Shown piece after piece: positions 5,902 through 7,675 of a stretch of 7,675 nucleotides of DNA (position 1 is the stretch's first letter; each line of letters starts with the position of its first letter). The notes below the pieces were generated by a model. The model saw only the letters and a program-made list of their open reading frames with translations. It ran no database searches and had not been told where the DNA came from. The stretch covers positions 1-7,675 of the forward strand of contig CALUUL010000072.1 in assembly GCA_944323945.1 (NCBI GenBank), given 5' to 3'. The stretch comes from Candidatus Gastranaerophilales bacterium. GTDB taxonomy: Bacteria > Cyanobacteriota > Vampirovibrionia > Gastranaerophilales > Gastranaerophilaceae. Both the position numbers and the translations under genes were made by a program.

Positions 5902-6532
5902 ACGTTTTAATTTTGATAAAGATAAGAAACAAGAGTTTGATTATTTAATAGGAACAGATGAAGCAGGAAGAGGCCCTGGGGCTGGCCCTGTTTTTGCTGC
6001 AGCTGTGTGTTTTACATCTTATGATGAACGTTTGGAAAAATTAAATGATTCCAAACAATTATCGGAAAAAATAAGGGAAGAACTTTTTGAAGTAATCAAA
6101 CAAAATTCTGTTTATTCCATTGCACAAGGAAGTGTTGAAGAAATTGAAAAATTAAATATTTTAAGAACCTCTCTTTTATCTATGAAAAGATGTTGCAGAG
6201 AAGTTATAAAAAAGATTAATTCTGAAAATATTAAGGTATTAATTGACGGAAATAAAAAGATTCCTGATTTTAATTATAATCAAGAAACCATTGTTAAGGG
6301 TGATTTTAAATCAGCTTCAATAGCAGCAGCGAGTATTTTAGCAAAAGTCTCACGAGACAGGTTTATGAAAGAACTTGATAAAGAATATCCACAATATTTA
6401 TGGGCTGAAAATAAAGGATATATGACAAAATCACATTTAGATGCTGTTGATAAATATGGTCTAACTAAGTGGCACCGTAAAAAGTTTTTTGAAAAACATT
6501 TTGAAAAATCAGAACAACTTTCATTATTATAA
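5894..6532 (+). CDS. rnhB: Ribonuclease HII
   Basis: RNase HII cuts the RNA strand of RNA-DNA hybrids and removes single ribonucleotides misincorporated in DNA. The 212-aa product carries the family motifs: GTDEAGRG with catalytic Asp22 and Glu23; LIDGN with Asp118; KGDFKSASIAAASILAKVSRD with Asp155; then KGYMTKSHLDAVDKYG and a WHRKKFF end. The usual GRGPLAGPV reads GRGPGAGPV here, a small change next to the active site. Two starts are possible: ATG 5888 (two residues longer) and ATG 5894. The second is preferred because a GGA lies 5 nt upstream; both overlap the end of rbgA (8 or 14 bp), which suggests translational coupling. The stop is only 3 bp from the stop of the convergent DUF512 gene, with no separate terminator between them. 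Confidence 0.95.
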   Translation: MNKRFNFDKDKKQEFDYLIGTDEAGRGPGAGPVFAAAVCFTSYDERLEKLNDSKQLSEKIREELFEVIKQNSVYSIAQGSVEEIEKLNILRTSLLSMKRCCREVIKKINSENIKVLIDGNKKIPDFNYNQETIVKGDFKSASIAAASILAKVSRDRFMKELDKEYPQYLWAENKGYMTKSHLDAVDKYGLTKWHRKKFFEKHFEKSEQLSLL

Positions 6533-6535
6533 TTG

Positions 6536-7675
6536 CTAATCGAAAAGAAGTTTAAACAATTCTTTTACACTATATACATCTTTTATTACATGAATTTTTG
6601 TTTTTGTTTGTTTTTCAACATCTTTTATAGTTAGTCCGTCAAGGAATTCTGTTGTGTATGGTCTTAACATAACAGATGGAATAATTACATTTTTAAAGCT
6701 TTTATTTTTTATTTGGTTTATTAGATCTTTTGCGGTTATCAAACCTGCTACATTTACATTTTTACCCCAAAATTCACTCTTTATTGGTAAAACCTGCAAA
6801 TGGATATTTTCTATTTTATTAAGTTCTTCTGCAAAGAAAATAAAAGCACTCTTAGCACTTACAGAGCATGCTATTGTATATTCTTTTTTTTCTTTAACTT
6901 TCTTGTGTGATTTTTTTATCCTTTTATTAAAATCATCTATTAAACATCTTAATGAACCAACACCATCTTCTAGTTGAGAATATCCGTTATAATAATTTTT
7001 TTCAGGCAGGGGCTTTTCTGCAATTAAGAAAAATTCATCAGATACACAGGCAATATTTCGTTTTATTTTTTTATTGAACTCTTCAACAACTTTTATTGTT
7101 TCTATTGCTTTTTCTTTTGATACCTGTTTTATTTTTTCTTTTCTAAATTTTGTAATTCCGACAGGTACTATTGCAATTGAGCCAAGAACAGATTTGTATT
7201 GCCATAAATCATTAAGACTCCTTCTTAATTCTTCAGCGTCGTTATAATCAGGACATAATACTATTTGGGCATGGAACGGAATATCATTTTTTTTAAGAAA
7301 ATCCAGTTCCTTTAATATATTTGATGCATTTTTATTTCTAAGCATCTTTGCTCTTAATTCGGGATTTGTTGTATGTACTGATACATAAATCGGTCCCAAA
7401 TGAAGTTTAGATATTCTTTCCTTATCTTTTTTTGTTAAATTCGTTAAAGTAACGTAAGTCCCTTGAAGATAAGATAGCCTGTAATCGTCATCTTTTATAT
7501 AAAGCGACTCTCTCAAACCATCTGGTTGTTGATCAACAAAGCAAAATATACAATTATTGGCACATGGTTTTATTTTATCAAATATAGCAGACTCAAATAT
7601 AAATCCGAGTTCTTCTTCAAAATCTTTTTCAATTTCATATTCTTCAATACTGCCATCCGGACTTTTTATTTCAAA
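6536..7675 (-). CDS. DUF512 radical-SAM protein, 5' end beyond the window
   Basis: The frame stays open to the right edge, so 379 residues are visible and the N-terminus (usually a PDZ-like domain) is missing; the TTG at 7514-7516 is an internal Leu. Counting from the edge, residues 38-45 hold the iron-sulfur motif CANNCIFC (Cys codons at 7562-7564, 7550-7552 and 7541-7543), which is the radical-SAM CxxxCxxC. It continues with the conserved FVDQQPDGLRESLYIKDDD, VTLTNL, YVSVHTTNPELR and QIVLCPDYND; the last usually reads LCPGINDG. The final 110 residues are the DUF512 domain (VAGLITAKDLI, PYTTEFLDGLT). The family is a predicted 4Fe-4S S-adenosylmethionine enzyme found in Cyanobacteria, their non-photosynthetic relatives and Clostridia; no substrate is established to my knowledge. 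It converges on rnhB. Confidence 0.93.
   Translation of the reverse strand, partial: FEIKSPDGSIEEYEIEKDFEEELGFIFESAIFDKIKPCANNCIFCFVDQQPDGLRESLYIKDDDYRLSYLQGTYVTLTNLTKKDKERISKLHLGPIYVSVHTTNPELRAKMLRNKNASNILKELDFLKKNDIPFHAQIVLCPDYNDAEELRRSLNDLWQYKSVLGSIAIVPVGITKFRKEKIKQVSKEKAIETIKVVEEFNKKIKRNIACVSDEFFLIAEKPLPEKNYYNGYSQLEDGVGSLRCLIDDFNKRIKKSHKKVKEKKEYTIACSVSAKSAFIFFAEELNKIENIHLQVLPIKSEFWGKNVNVAGLITAKDLINQIKNKSFKNVIIPSVMLRPYTTEFLDGLTIKDVEKQTKTKIHVIKDVYSVKELFKLLFD

Noticed and set aside
6654..6977. Plus-strand open frame of 107 codons inside the DUF512 gene
   Set aside because: It is antisense to the conserved DUF512 domain; no ribosome site or recognisable domain.
7514..7516. TTG as the start of the radical-SAM protein
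   Set aside because: The frame continues upstream to the window edge and contains the essential CxxxCxxC motif, so this TTG is an internal Leu.

Overview
The window is AT-rich bacterial DNA with short intergenic gaps, AT-ending codons and ordinary Shine-Dalgarno sites. The best guess for the source is a gut bacterium of the Gastranaerophilales (Melainabacteria, the non-photosynthetic sister group of Cyanobacteria). This rests on three things: a DUF512 radical-SAM protein, which is typical of Cyanobacteria, Melainabacteria and Clostridia; a group of small orphan proteins, two of which carry a short P-x-F motif 11-16 residues from the start, which I recall as frequent in that order; and the low GC. 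A low-GC Firmicute is the main alternative. The placement is an inference.

Left part (1-2854): the 3' portion of a gene for a 1-deoxy-D-xylulose-5-phosphate synthase-like thiamine enzyme runs off the left edge. It faces a minus-strand gene for a membrane-anchored endonuclease/exonuclease/phosphatase-family protein. A 15-bp terminator hairpin and a second, unexplained inverted repeat lie between them.

Middle (2855-4614): three genes that I cannot assign to any family. They are a 75-aa single-helix membrane protein, a 152-aa soluble protein (both +), and a 176-aa Ser/Asn/Ala-rich protein (-). The minus-strand gene has a clear promoter candidate, a Shine-Dalgarno site and a terminator, so it looks expressed.

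Right part (4615-7675): a ribosome and RNA housekeeping block, rplS (L19), then the rbgA/ylqF ribosome-assembly GTPase, then rnhB (RNase HII). rplS has its own near-consensus promoter and is followed by a strong hairpin. rbgA and rnhB overlap and are probably translationally coupled. Converging on rnhB with only 3 bp between stop codons is a DUF512 radical-SAM gene whose 5' end lies beyond the right edge.

The most interesting item is the first gene. It keeps the thiamine-diphosphate machinery of DXS but has lost four substrate-pocket residues (equivalents of E. coli R99, Y392, R420 and R478) and a loop of roughly 30 residues, so a reaction other than DXP synthesis should be considered. No gene-free stretch exceeds 300 bases. 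I saw no rRNA, tRNA, CRISPR array, insertion sequence or phage gene.
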